In this document: piece by piece, positions 44,931 through 53,726 of the stretch
How positions within the stretch are numbered: position 1 is the stretch's first letter
How the letters are laid out: each line of letters begins with the position of its first letter
Source of the DNA: Hyphomicrobiales bacterium
Lineage (GTDB): Bacteria > Pseudomonadota > Alphaproteobacteria > Rhizobiales > OSC116
Direction of reading: 5' to 3'
Assembly: GCA_002401855.1 (NCBI GenBank)
Contig: NVUH01000006.1
Coordinates: 1-64,000 of the forward strand
DNA: 64,000 nucleotides
Notes under the pieces: generated by a model
The model's input: only the letters and a program-made list of their open reading frames with translations
What the model was told of the DNA's origin: nothing
The model's database searches: none
Position numbers and translations under genes: made by a program

Positions 44931-45721
44931 TGCAAAATAAGCCCACGAATGAAAATGAAGATATTATTGTTATTGAGAATTTGCGCAGCCAATTTGGTGA
45001 CAATATTGTGCATGATGATTTAAACTTGACCATTAAACGTGGCAGAATTACTGGCATTGTTGGTGGCTCTGGCACAGGTAAATCGGTATTGTTGCGCACC
45101 ATGACGGGGCTTAAAAAACCTGAAGCGGGCAGTGTGAAAGTGTTGGGGGCTGTGCCTTTTAATGAAGCCAAAGGCGGCGGTTTGGCACGCAAATGGGGGG
45201 TGTTGTTTCAGGATGGAGCATTGTTTTCTAGCTTAAGTGTGCTGGATAATATTATGTTGCCGATGAAAGAGCAATTGGGCATTGGCAAGCGCTTTGCCAG
45301 TGAACTGGCTTATATGAAATTATTTTTGGTTGGGTTGGATGAGGCCGTTGGGCAATTTATGCCATCTGAACTTTCGGGCGGAATGCGCAAGCGCGTGGCT
45401 TTGGCGCGGGCGTTGGCACTTGACCCAGATATTTTGTTTTTGGATGAGCCAACGGCGGGGCTTGACCCTATTGCAGCGGCACAATTTGATGAATTATTGT
45501 TAGACCTTACTCATGCCTTAGGTATAAGTGTGGTGATGATTACGCATGATTTAGATTCGATTTTTAAAATATGTGAAAATGTAGCGGTATTGGCTGATGG
45601 GCAAGTGATTGTGGTGGATAAATTAGAAGCCGTTTTAAGATTTGACCATGCTTGGGTGCAGGAATATTTCAGTGGCTCTAGGGGGCGGCAAATATTTGGT
45701 CAGCACGAGAAAATAATTTAA
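44930..45721 (+). CDS. mlaF: Lipid transport ABC ATPase MlaF
   Basis: A 263-residue ABC ATPase. The Walker A is GGSGTGKS, the signature is LSGGMRKR and Walker B is ILFLDEPTAG, with the H-loop in MITHDLDS. The ATG at 44930 shares its A with the TGA of mlaE (44928–44930). The gene powers MlaE. The mlaD-type gene follows 29 bases after the stop. Confidence 0.94.
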   Translation: MQNKPTNENEDIIVIENLRSQFGDNIVHDDLNLTIKRGRITGIVGGSGTGKSVLLRTMTGLKKPEAGSVKVLGAVPFNEAKGGGLARKWGVLFQDGALFSSLSVLDNIMLPMKEQLGIGKRFASELAYMKLFLVGLDEAVGQFMPSELSGGMRKRVALARALALDPDILFLDEPTAGLDPIAAAQFDELLLDLTHALGISVVMITHDLDSIFKICENVAVLADGQVIVVDKLEAVLRFDHAWVQEYFSGSRGRQIFGQHEKII

Positions 45722-45750
45722 TGGGCAAAATAATTTAAGGGAAAATATTG

Positions 45751-47091
45751 ATGGAAACCCGCGCACACCATATAATGATTGGTTTATTTGTTTTGCTTAT
45801 GATGGCTCTTTTGGCTAGCAGCATATTTTGGCTTGGGCGGTTTGACGACCGCACAAATTATAAGCTTTATAATGTGGATTTTGTTGAAGGGGTGAGTGGC
45901 TTGGGCCAAAATGCTAGTGTTGTGGTGAATGGCATTGCCGTTGGCCATGTGCTAAATATTGGTTTGCATCCTGATGACATTCATAAGGTGCGGGTGTTGA
46001 TTGAGGTTGATGAACGCATTCCTGTGCGGACATCGACCATAGTGAGTATGGCCTTGCAAGGGGTGAGCGGCTTTGGCATTGACATTAACACCGTGGATGA
46101 CAGCTCGCCGTTGCTTATGGCTGTTGCGGGCGAAGAATTGCCAACCATTGATGTTGAGCGCAGTCAGGTGAGCCAATTGCTGGAAACTGTGCCGAATATT
46201 TTGCGCAATGTGAATATATTGGTCGCCAAGTTGGATGATGTTTTGACCCAAAACAATGACACGATTGGTAAATCACTTGAGGCGGTGGAGGAAGGCCTTG
46301 GTTTTTTGGTTGATCGTACAGGGGATATTGAAGATATTTTGCGAGATGTACAAATTATCACTAAAAACTCGATTAAAATATCGCAAGATGTAACTGAAAT
46401 CACTAGCAATGTATCTAGTATTACTGCTGACATTGGCAGCCAAGTGGCGCCGATGATATCGGAAGTGAACACAACAATTGTTGAGTATAGAGAACTTGCC
46501 ACCAGCCTTAAAGAGTTGATGACTGGTGAGGGCACTGAGATGATTAAGGAAATTAATGCCACACTGGCTGAATATAAGCAGATTGGCGCGGGCGTGAATG
46601 AGGTGATTAATCGCGACGCTAAAAACATGATTGCTGAAGTGAATGCTACCATGGCTGAGTATAGAAAACTGGGAGCTGGCATGAATACATTTATTACAGA
46701 GGGTGATGGGCAATTGCTTAAAAACTTGAGCAAGGCAGTTGTGGGCATTAACAGTACAATTGATGAATATAGATTGGTGGCCCAAAGTGCTAACGAATTC
46801 TTGGCGGCAGATAATGAGGGGCTTGGCGACATGATGGGTGAGACGCTGAACAGTGTTAACCAGACAGTTGCAAGCTTTGAGAATATGAGCAAACAGCTTG
46901 AAGACTTAATTGCGGCGGCTAGTCCAGGCATAAGCCGTTTTACTGGCGCTGGTTTAAAAGACGCTGGAACTTTGCTCAAACAAAGTAAAGATACGTTGAG
47001 AAGTTTTAATCGCTTGATCAGGCAAATAGAAAGCAATCCGCAGAGATTCTTGTTTGGAGATAAGCGCAGTCCAGAGTATAGGCCAAATTAG
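45751..47091 (+). CDS. mlaD: MCE-domain (MlaD-type) substrate-binding protein with internal repeats
   Basis: A 446-residue protein with a single N-terminal membrane anchor (about 6–28), one MCE domain (about 35–120; VDFVEGVSGLGQNASVVVNG) and a long helical tail. The tail has a repeated unit of about 29 residues starting E-x-N-x-T-x-x-E-Y, seen at residues about 238, 267, 296 and again, more diverged, near 332. It carries lipid between membranes with MlaE and MlaF. TTG at 45748 precedes the chosen ATG. The repeats resemble a helical rod or tunnel that could span the periplasm. Confidence 0.88.
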   Translation: METRAHHIMIGLFVLLMMALLASSIFWLGRFDDRTNYKLYNVDFVEGVSGLGQNASVVVNGIAVGHVLNIGLHPDDIHKVRVLIEVDERIPVRTSTIVSMALQGVSGFGIDINTVDDSSPLLMAVAGEELPTIDVERSQVSQLLETVPNILRNVNILVAKLDDVLTQNNDTIGKSLEAVEEGLGFLVDRTGDIEDILRDVQIITKNSIKISQDVTEITSNVSSITADIGSQVAPMISEVNTTIVEYRELATSLKELMTGEGTEMIKEINATLAEYKQIGAGVNEVINRDAKNMIAEVNATMAEYRKLGAGMNTFITEGDGQLLKNLSKAVVGINSTIDEYRLVAQSANEFLAADNEGLGDMMGETLNSVNQTVASFENMSKQLEDLIAAASPGISRFTGAGLKDAGTLLKQSKDTLRSFNRLIRQIESNPQRFLFGDKRSPEYRPN

Positions 47092-47202
47092 GCGTATTAT
47101 TGGAATAAAATTTAGGTTTTTGATGAAGTTTAGGGGGAGATTTTATCGGTTGCACATGGTTAATTATGTGATATGTTGTGAAAGTATTGATGGGTCTTAA
47201 AT

Positions 47203-47841
47203 ATGCTAAGCGGTTTTTCTAAACTATTCTTGAATTTGTTTGTGGTAATTATGCTGGCTTTGCTTGCAGGTTGCGCTTCGATGGTTGACTCGTTGACACT
47301 GACGGAAACTTCTTTGATTTTTGATTTGGCGCCGCTTGATGAAGGCGCTGTTGAAGGCAGGCGGGTTGGTTTTAACCTATCGATCAGTGAACCACGTGCT
47401 GCGGTGATTCTAGATAGTGACAAAGTTTTGGTGCGTCCATCGCCAGTTGTGGTGCAATATTACGGCGATATAATCTGGGCGGATCGCATTCCTAAACTTG
47501 TACAAAGACGTATTGTACAAGCCTTTGAGGATAGCAAACGCGTGCGCTCTGTGGCGCCACGCTCTGACGGGTTTCGTAGCCAATATGATCTTTTAATTGA
47601 AATAAGGGATTTTCATATTGAGCCAAGCTTGCGGGATTCTCCAGCTGTTGCCAGACCAATCCGCGTGAAGGTGACCTTTTTTGCTAAGTTGGTTTCTGAA
47701 ACTTCATCGCAGGTGGTGCGTTCCCAGAAGATTACCAAGATTGTTGAAGTGACTGTTGAGACTCGCGAGAATATTGCCTTGGCGTTTAACCAAGCTTTTG
47801 CTGAGGCAACGGTTTCGTTGGTGAATTGGACTTTACGTTAA
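47203..47841 (+). CDS. PqiC-like ABC transport auxiliary lipoprotein
   Basis: A 212-residue lipoprotein with lipobox LLAGC (Cys about residue 24). The mature part matches the ABC-type auxiliary lipoprotein pattern (RVGFNLSISEPRAAVILDSD, RIPKLVQRRIVQAFEDS). PqiC/MlaC-type partners receive or hand over lipid at the outer membrane. Location 111 bases after mlaD supports a shared pathway. Confidence 0.8.
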   Translation: MLSGFSKLFLNLFVVIMLALLAGCASMVDSLTLTETSLIFDLAPLDEGAVEGRRVGFNLSISEPRAAVILDSDKVLVRPSPVVVQYYGDIIWADRIPKLVQRRIVQAFEDSKRVRSVAPRSDGFRSQYDLLIEIRDFHIEPSLRDSPAVARPIRVKVTFFAKLVSETSSQVVRSQKITKIVEVTVETRENIALAFNQAFAEATVSLVNWTLR

Positions 47842-47885
47842 GCCAATTGGGGGCAGATACTGTCTTTAATTAATATTGACTTTAA

Positions 47886-48206
47886 CTAATATTGTCGGGC
47901 TGGAATTTTGACTTTTATGCCATCTAACGCATCGGTAACTTTGATTTGGCAGCTTAGGCGGCTGTGCAATGTGACTTCGGGCGCAAATTCGAGCATGTCT
48001 TGTTCAAAATCATCGGCAGCACCCACGCGATCGAACCATTCGGCTGTTATATATACATGACAAGTGGCACAAGTGCATGAGCCACCGCATTCACCGAAAA
48101 TTCCATCTATGCCATGGTCAAGAGCGGCATCTTTAATATTGGTACCTGCTTGAACAGAAACGGTTATGGTTTTGTTTTCGTGATTTATAAAATGAATGGT
48201 CGGCAT
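47886..48206 (-). CDS. 2Fe-2S ferredoxin, adrenodoxin type
   Basis: A 106-residue ferredoxin. The cluster ligands are Cys40, Cys46 and Cys49 (GECGGSCTCATC) and Cys86 (LSCQI), the C-x5-C-x2-C-xn-C pattern of adrenodoxin-like ferredoxins. It gives electrons to oxygenases or Fe-S assembly. No partner reductase is in the window. Convergent with the PqiC-like gene. Confidence 0.95.
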   Translation of the reverse strand: MPTIHFINHENKTITVSVQAGTNIKDAALDHGIDGIFGECGGSCTCATCHVYITAEWFDRVGAADDFEQDMLEFAPEVTLHSRLSCQIKVTDALDGIKVKIPARQY

Positions 48207-48269
48207 GTCGTGACTGTCTATATTATTGGTTTATTTGATATAGGTGAATGATAGACAAATTGCAAAGAA

Positions 48270-48297
48270 AAAGGGCTCTTATGAGAAAGAGCCCTTT
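48270..48297 (-). terminator. Terminator between Hpt gene and ferredoxin gene
   Basis: AAAGGGCTCTT (48270–48280) pairs perfectly with AAGAGCCCTTT (48287–48297). On the minus strand it is followed by TTTTC, about 27 bases past the Hpt stop. Confidence 0.88.
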
Positions 48298-48323
48298 GAA
48301 ATATTGATGATTTAGATTTTGGT

Positions 48324-48740
48324 TTAAGCGGCATATTTGGCTTTTACAAAGCTGACCACTTCTTCGACCGCAAAATTAATTGCGTGGATTGCGCTCACCC
48401 GATCAGTATATAATGCATCGCCAACCATAAGCTCGGCCACTTGGGTTTCGGCCGCGATGCGCCATGCACCGACACCGCGTGATGAGCCTTTGAGGGCATG
48501 GGTGGCGTGCTTCCAATTTTCAGGGTCTTCTAAAGATGTTTTTAATATCGAGACATAGTCATGACATTGATTGCAAAAAATCTGTAAAATTTCTTGCTCT
48601 AACTCATCATTGTCCATGGTGTAGCGGCTAAGATGATCAAAATCAATGGCATTGGGGCAGTGAGCGTTGATATACTCCTTGATCGGCGTGATATTGGTTT
48701 GGCTATAATTTACTTCTTTGGCAGTCTGATTGGTTAACAT
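48324..48740 (-). CDS. Hpt (histidine phosphotransfer) domain protein
   Basis: A 138-residue protein started at 48740, where TAGGAG precedes the ATG; a longer reading from 48860 has no site. The Hpt domain has the phospho-accepting His81 in HALKGSSRGVG. It would relay phosphate between a hybrid sensor kinase and a response regulator; neither is in the window, so the partner is unknown. In alphaproteobacteria Hpt relays include ChpT-like and PhyR-linked systems; this one is not assigned. Confidence 0.85.
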   Translation of the reverse strand: MLTNQTAKEVNYSQTNITPIKEYINAHCPNAIDFDHLSRYTMDNDELEQEILQIFCNQCHDYVSILKTSLEDPENWKHATHALKGSSRGVGAWRIAAETQVAELMVGDALYTDRVSAIHAINFAVEEVVSFVKAKYAA

Positions 48741-49073
48741 GACATCTCCTACGCAATACTTGAGATAAGAATTAATAACGAATAATTCAAATCGTTTATC
48801 TGTGGGTATAACACCAAAAATAATTAAACAAGTTATTAACGCGTAGTCGTCGCTAAGCAAAGATCGATTCTATCATTAACAACTTACTCACAGCTGTGAA
48901 TTGATTCGGCCATTATGTGCCAAATAGAAACAATTTGTAATTGATTTAGCTAAAAACATTAAATTATATTAACAATTGGGGAACAACAGCATTATTAACT
49001 CGCTATTAACCTATTTTTTTGGCACTATTCTTACATATATCTAAGACGAAATGTTTTGTGAGGATTCTGGTTT

Positions 49074-52004
49074 ATGAGTGATAAATTAACCAACCCATCG
49101 ACTGGTGATAGAAATGTTTTTGCATCTGGGCGGCCAGACCGAATAAAATCGGCATTGCAATCAAATAAGAACACGTCAGTGACGGCGGTGAAGGCTAAGC
49201 CACGGGTTAGGCCCAACCAATTGACTAAACAGACCAGCCTTTATAGCAGAAATGATCAACCGAATAAAATTGCCAGACCTAAGGCCAAAGATAACGTTGG
49301 TAGCATTCAGACAGACCAGCGGGCGCGGATTGGGGCAGGGCCAAAACGTAAGGCTTCAGACGATTTATCTGAAATATTATCACGCCAAAAAAACGCTAAC
49401 AACGACGCAAATGCTCGCACTAACGAAGGTGTGAAGCGCTTTAATATGCTGACCAATTCAGCCAATGATGACATTGCTCATGCGGCTCAATTGCTTGAAG
49501 AAATTAAAAGTGATTCTAACAAAAAGCCAATTATTGCGGCACTTAGCTTTACTTTGCTATGGGTTGTTTTATGTGTGACTGTGAGTTTGGGGCTATTTAA
49601 TAGTGGCCTGTTAGATGCTGATGCTGTGGTGCTGACTTCTTTGCCAGCTCTGCTATCTATCGCCGCGATATTGTTTATACCTTGCGTATTGAGTTGGGGG
49701 GTTGCGGTGTTTTTATACCGTGCGCGGGAATTACATCAAATTTCATTATCGCTGGCTTATACGGCTTTACATTTAACTCAGCCTGAAAATATGGCAAGTG
49801 ATTCGATTGCCACTATTGGCCAAGCTGTGCGCCGCGAAGTTGCGGCTATGGGAGATGGCATTGATCGTGCGATTAACCGTGCAACCACTTTGGAGAGCAA
49901 ATTCAGAAATGAAGTGGGCAATATTCAGGGATTCTACAAGAATAACGAAAATATATTTGCCAAGATTATTAGGAATTTGGAAAAAGAACGCGATTTGATG
50001 GCGGCAACGGGCGGAGATCTGGAGATCAGATTGCCTAAAATACTGGATGGTTTGAAAGAAAGCAGCTTTGACTTCTCGAAAATTGTGCAAACGGCTGATG
50101 AACGGTTTAGCTCGTTAGCGGCCACAGCGGATGAACGTTTGACTCAGTTGGGCAACAGCATTGAAGATAAGAATAAAGTGCTAAAAGCTGGGCTTGACTC
50201 GAGCATTGAAAATGTAACAAAGGCGGTAACTATATTGGATTCTGGCACTAGTTCATTAAGCAGTGTCACTGATAAATTGGCCAATGTAGGTAATGTTGCG
50301 GCGAGCAAACTTGAGAATATAAGCGGTAACTTTAAACGCCAAACTAAGGATTTAAGCTTTGCTACAAGTGCAATTTTAAAAGCCAATGAAGAAATTAATT
50401 TGGCCTTGCAAAGCCGTCACGAAGGACTGTCTGGCGCGGCTGAGCAATTGCTTGGTAATGCTGAGCAGGTTAATAATTTGCTGACATCATTTGCATCTGT
50501 GATGGACAAATCATTCCTCAATGCAGAAAACCGCAGTCAGAACATTCGAAGTATGTTGCATGATGCGGCGAAAGAGTCTGCCAATATGTTGCAAGCGGAA
50601 ATGAGCAATATCCGCAAATCTACATCAAATGAGACACAGAAGCTTGTTGAATTGTTAAAAGAAAGTAGCTTTACCGCCACCACGACGTTACGTGGAGACA
50701 TTAAATCGATCATTAGTGGATCGCAAGCAGAGGTGCAGAATGCGCTGTCTTTGCTGCATGAACAATCGCGCAGTATGGCTGATAACCTTAAAAATGAAGC
50801 CGTTGCAATTACTGAGTTAATGCATAGAGAAATGCAGTTGATGAAAAATAGTGCGGTCGGCAATACTGAACAAAGCTTGATGCAAATTAGACATAGCCAC
50901 GAAACGGCTATTGCTGACATTATTGGGCGCATTGAATTGGCTGGTGAAAAATTATCTGAAACTGCACAAAATTTGAATGTTGTGACCGGGCGTATGGACA
51001 CAGAAATGGAAAATACACGCCATAGCTTGGCGGAGACTGTGTCGCAAATACCAGCTGAAGCCAAACGAGCGTTACAAGACATGCAAGTATATGTTGATGA
51101 TCAGGTGAGTGCGTTGAGTGAGTTGGCTAAAACGGTTGGTAGTTTTAGTGGCCCTGTATCGATGCCCACTGCGGCTGCGCAGACACCTATTGCTGCATCT
51201 GTGACACAGCGTCAACGTGTTGAAAAAGCAGCGCCTAGAGCGGCTGCGGTTTCTCGGCCTGCTGAGCCACAGCAGCGTATGAGAGAGCAAAGAGCGCCAC
51301 AACAGCGATCAATGCAAGAGCAGCGTCCACAAGAGCAACGCCAAATGCATTATGAACGTCCCGTGCAAGAACGCCCACCACAAGAACGCCCATTGCAGGA
51401 ACGCCTACAGCGGGAGCGGACACCACAAGAAAGACATGTTGAGCGTAAGCCTAGAAATACTGCGCAGCCAGCGGCATCGCAGAATAAGTGGGCAATGCCT
51501 GATCTATTGTCACGGGCTTCGAGCGATCAATCATTGCCACCGCATTTGCAACCACGTGGACAGGTGCCTGTTGAGCGCCCTGTTGCGGTTCAGCAACGCC
51601 CCAATTTGGCCAATAATGGTGGCCAAAGAGTTGCGCCGCCTGCACCGCAGAGTGAATTGCATAAAGTTGAATCACTAAACGCTTTATCATTAGATTTGGC
51701 CAAAGCGCTTGACCATGAAGCGCCAGACCTATTATGGGCACGGTATAGAAATGGCGAACGTAATGTGTTTACCCGTAGATTATATACATTGCGTGGTCAG
51801 AAATTATTTGATGAAGTGAGCTATAAATACCGCAATGAAATGGTTTTTAAGCGCGATGTGGATAGATATATCGCTGATTTTGAAGAATTACTAACCAAGA
51901 TTTATGAGCAAGACCGTGACAGTATGTTGATTGATACTTATTTATCGAGTGAAACGGGCAAAGTTTATTTGATGTTGGCTCATGCCTCTGGCCGTTTGGA
52001 CTAA
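49074..52004 (+). CDS. Large membrane-anchored coiled-coil protein
   Basis: A 976-residue protein. Two adjacent membrane segments lie at about residues 160–182 and 188–214, then a very long coiled coil (about 215–700). A Gln/Glu/Arg-rich low-complexity stretch follows (about 735–795) with repeated PQER units. It ends in a conserved alphaproteobacterial domain: LLWARYRNGERNVFTRRLY, LFDEVSYKYRNE and LSSETGKVYLMLAHASGRLD. No catalytic motif. A structural or envelope role is likely; the function is unknown. Confidence 0.8.
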   Translation: MSDKLTNPSTGDRNVFASGRPDRIKSALQSNKNTSVTAVKAKPRVRPNQLTKQTSLYSRNDQPNKIARPKAKDNVGSIQTDQRARIGAGPKRKASDDLSEILSRQKNANNDANARTNEGVKRFNMLTNSANDDIAHAAQLLEEIKSDSNKKPIIAALSFTLLWVVLCVTVSLGLFNSGLLDADAVVLTSLPALLSIAAILFIPCVLSWGVAVFLYRARELHQISLSLAYTALHLTQPENMASDSIATIGQAVRREVAAMGDGIDRAINRATTLESKFRNEVGNIQGFYKNNENIFAKIIRNLEKERDLMAATGGDLEIRLPKILDGLKESSFDFSKIVQTADERFSSLAATADERLTQLGNSIEDKNKVLKAGLDSSIENVTKAVTILDSGTSSLSSVTDKLANVGNVAASKLENISGNFKRQTKDLSFATSAILKANEEINLALQSRHEGLSGAAEQLLGNAEQVNNLLTSFASVMDKSFLNAENRSQNIRSMLHDAAKESANMLQAEMSNIRKSTSNETQKLVELLKESSFTATTTLRGDIKSIISGSQAEVQNALSLLHEQSRSMADNLKNEAVAITELMHREMQLMKNSAVGNTEQSLMQIRHSHETAIADIIGRIELAGEKLSETAQNLNVVTGRMDTEMENTRHSLAETVSQIPAEAKRALQDMQVYVDDQVSALSELAKTVGSFSGPVSMPTAAAQTPIAASVTQRQRVEKAAPRAAAVSRPAEPQQRMREQRAPQQRSMQEQRPQEQRQMHYERPVQERPPQERPLQERLQRERTPQERHVERKPRNTAQPAASQNKWAMPDLLSRASSDQSLPPHLQPRGQVPVERPVAVQQRPNLANNGGQRVAPPAPQSELHKVESLNALSLDLAKALDHEAPDLLWARYRNGERNVFTRRLYTLRGQKLFDEVSYKYRNEMVFKRDVDRYIADFEELLTKIYEQDRDSMLIDTYLSSETGKVYLMLAHASGRLD

Positions 52005-52025
52005 GCAAGATAAATTGGATTAAGT

Positions 52026-52142
52026 GTGACAGGCTTGAATGCTGAAATTTTACGCAAGGCTTTGGCATTGCGTAAACTCTGGCAAGCTGGAGAATTGGGC
52101 GGTGATACGATGCCCGAAGATGTGCATCCAAAGTTTGATTGA
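52026..52142 (+). pseudogene. Truncated N-terminal gene fragment
   Basis: A 38-codon frame with GTG start: TGLNAEILRKALALRKLWQ then DTMPEDVHPKF. The LWQAGELGGDTMPED pattern reminds me of the N-terminus of a longer alphaproteobacterial protein, so this may be a 5' remnant. It stops where the transporter remnant on the other strand begins. Low confidence. Confidence 0.35.
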
Positions 52143-52144
52143 TG

Positions 52145-52400
52145 AGATAGCCGAGACATGCGCCGCCAAAGGCATTAAAAATGCCAAAAACACCTGAGGC
52201 TGTGCCTGTGATATCGCCCAAACTTTTTATGGCCAATGAGCCTGTATTGGACATGACGGCAGTTAATGTGAACATGATGATGTTCATCATACCGATACAG
52301 ACCCAGAAATTTATACTACCAAATAGGCTTATGAACCAAGGCAAGCTGCTGGTGCTGATGGATATGAGAATTGGCAGTGTGGGCGATGAACCGCATGCCC
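52145..52400 (-). pseudogene. MFS drug-exporter C-terminal remnant (Bcr/CflA type)
   Basis: On the minus strand the frame reads WFISLFGSINFWVCIGMMNI, then SLAIKSLGDITGTASGVFG and FNAFGGACLGYLI, the last membrane segments of a Bcr/CflA-type exporter. There is no start or upstream domain: the frame disintegrates above about 52400. Downstream it runs into the coiled-coil gene's 3' end. It is a decayed fragment. Confidence 0.6.
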
Positions 52401-52442
52401 GCGCTTTTTTATGGGCGTCATGTTGGGTGACATGAAATTAGA

Positions 52443-53648
52443 TCATTCTTTTGAGGTTGACCAGATGAACTCATTGCCTTTGACGGGCTTGTGGGGAATG
52501 AGCCGTGCCAAAACTAGTGAGGCAACAGCAAAGGCTGCGCCAATGAAAAATACATAAGACGCACCATAAAGCACCCAGATGGCGCCATAGATGGCGGGTA
52601 GGAAAATAGCCGCTATGTGGTTGATGGAGAAAGCCACGCCAGCTGTGGGCGCGAAATCTTGTGGATCGGCGATTTTTTGGAAGTAAGTTTTCATGGCGAT
52701 GGCCATGGCAAAAAACGCGTGATCGGCGATGAATAAAACCACGCCTGCCCATTTGTTATCGACAAAGCCATAGCCAGTGAAAATGACGATGAGGCCGACA
52801 TATTCGATGGTCAATACTGTGCGCTCGCCGAATTTACCAACCATTTTACCAATTTGTGGGGCTAGATAGATGTTAAAGACGCCGTTGAAGAAATATAATG
52901 CGGCGATTTCAGTTACCGTGAAGCCGAATTTTTCGACCATTAAAAAGCCGGCGAATACGACAAAGATTTGACGTCTTGCGCCGCCCATAAACGTCAGTGC
53001 ATAATAAAGCCAATAGCTTTTGCGCAATAATAATTTTTTGCGTTGCTCGTGTGGGACTTTGATTCTGGGGAAGGTTTTATAAAGGTAGACGCCGACAGAT
53101 GCGGTGATGCAGCCAGCCAACAAGAAGGAGAGCTCATAGCCTACGTTAAGTTGGCCAAAAAAGATGAAAATGAAAATATAGGCGACGAGGCTGGAGGCTG
53201 AGCCGATGGCGATTAGTTTGCCCATATTTATCGGCGCCTCATCTTTAGAGAATATTTGCAAGGTGAGTGATTGATTCATGGTTTCATAATAGTGAAAGCC
53301 GATCGACATGATGACGGTGGTGACGTAAAGCCCAATGATGGAAGGAAAATAGCCTGTGATGGCAACGCCCACGCCCATGATGACAATGGAAATAAGTGCT
53401 AAGGTTTGCTCGCGGAAAATAAACAGTAAAAAAATGGCGGTGAAAGCTAGAAAACCTGGAACTTCGCGCAAGGCTTGTAAATTGCCCATTTCGGCGCCGC
53501 TGAAATTGACCACATCGACCGCGAAATTGTTGAGCAATGAGCGCCATGTTGAGAAAGAAAAATGCACTGCTGCGGTCATGAGCGCCAACATAACCAAAGG
53601 TGATTTAAGCGAAAAATCGATGCTAAATATTTTTTTGAAAAAAATCAT
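52443..53648 (-). CDS. MFS transporter
   Basis: A 401-residue major facilitator (ATG 53648 with GGAG seven bases upstream; 53660 has none). About 12 hydrophobic segments, ending in a charged tail. MSIGFHYYETMNQSLTLQIF is a notable polar loop. It does not match a family I can name by motif. Substrate unknown. Confidence 0.85.
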   Translation of the reverse strand: MIFFKKIFSIDFSLKSPLVMLALMTAAVHFSFSTWRSLLNNFAVDVVNFSGAEMGNLQALREVPGFLAFTAIFLLFIFREQTLALISIVIMGVGVAITGYFPSIIGLYVTTVIMSIGFHYYETMNQSLTLQIFSKDEAPINMGKLIAIGSASSLVAYIFIFIFFGQLNVGYELSFLLAGCITASVGVYLYKTFPRIKVPHEQRKKLLLRKSYWLYYALTFMGGARRQIFVVFAGFLMVEKFGFTVTEIAALYFFNGVFNIYLAPQIGKMVGKFGERTVLTIEYVGLIVIFTGYGFVDNKWAGVVLFIADHAFFAMAIAMKTYFQKIADPQDFAPTAGVAFSINHIAAIFLPAIYGAIWVLYGASYVFFIGAAFAVASLVLARLIPHKPVKGNEFIWSTSKE

Positions 53649-53726
53649 TAAAGGCTCCATTGAATAACAAAGCCTTTATAGGCTTGGTTTAAACTTATGT
53701 CGCGCCAAAAATATTGATATATCAGT

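Noticed and set aside
46164-47036. Long open frame antisense to the MCE gene
   Set aside because: A shadow of the repeated helical tail; Ser/Leu-rich with no motif or start signal.
49019-49035. Sigma-54-like TTGGCAC…TTACA before the large coiled-coil gene
   Set aside because: The -12 element lacks the essential GC (TTAC instead of TTGC), so it is unlikely to be functional.
51847-52344. Minus-strand ORF of 165 codons read as one gene
   Set aside because: Only its first part resembles a transporter; the rest runs antisense into the coiled-coil gene, so it is a remnant joined to shadow sequence.
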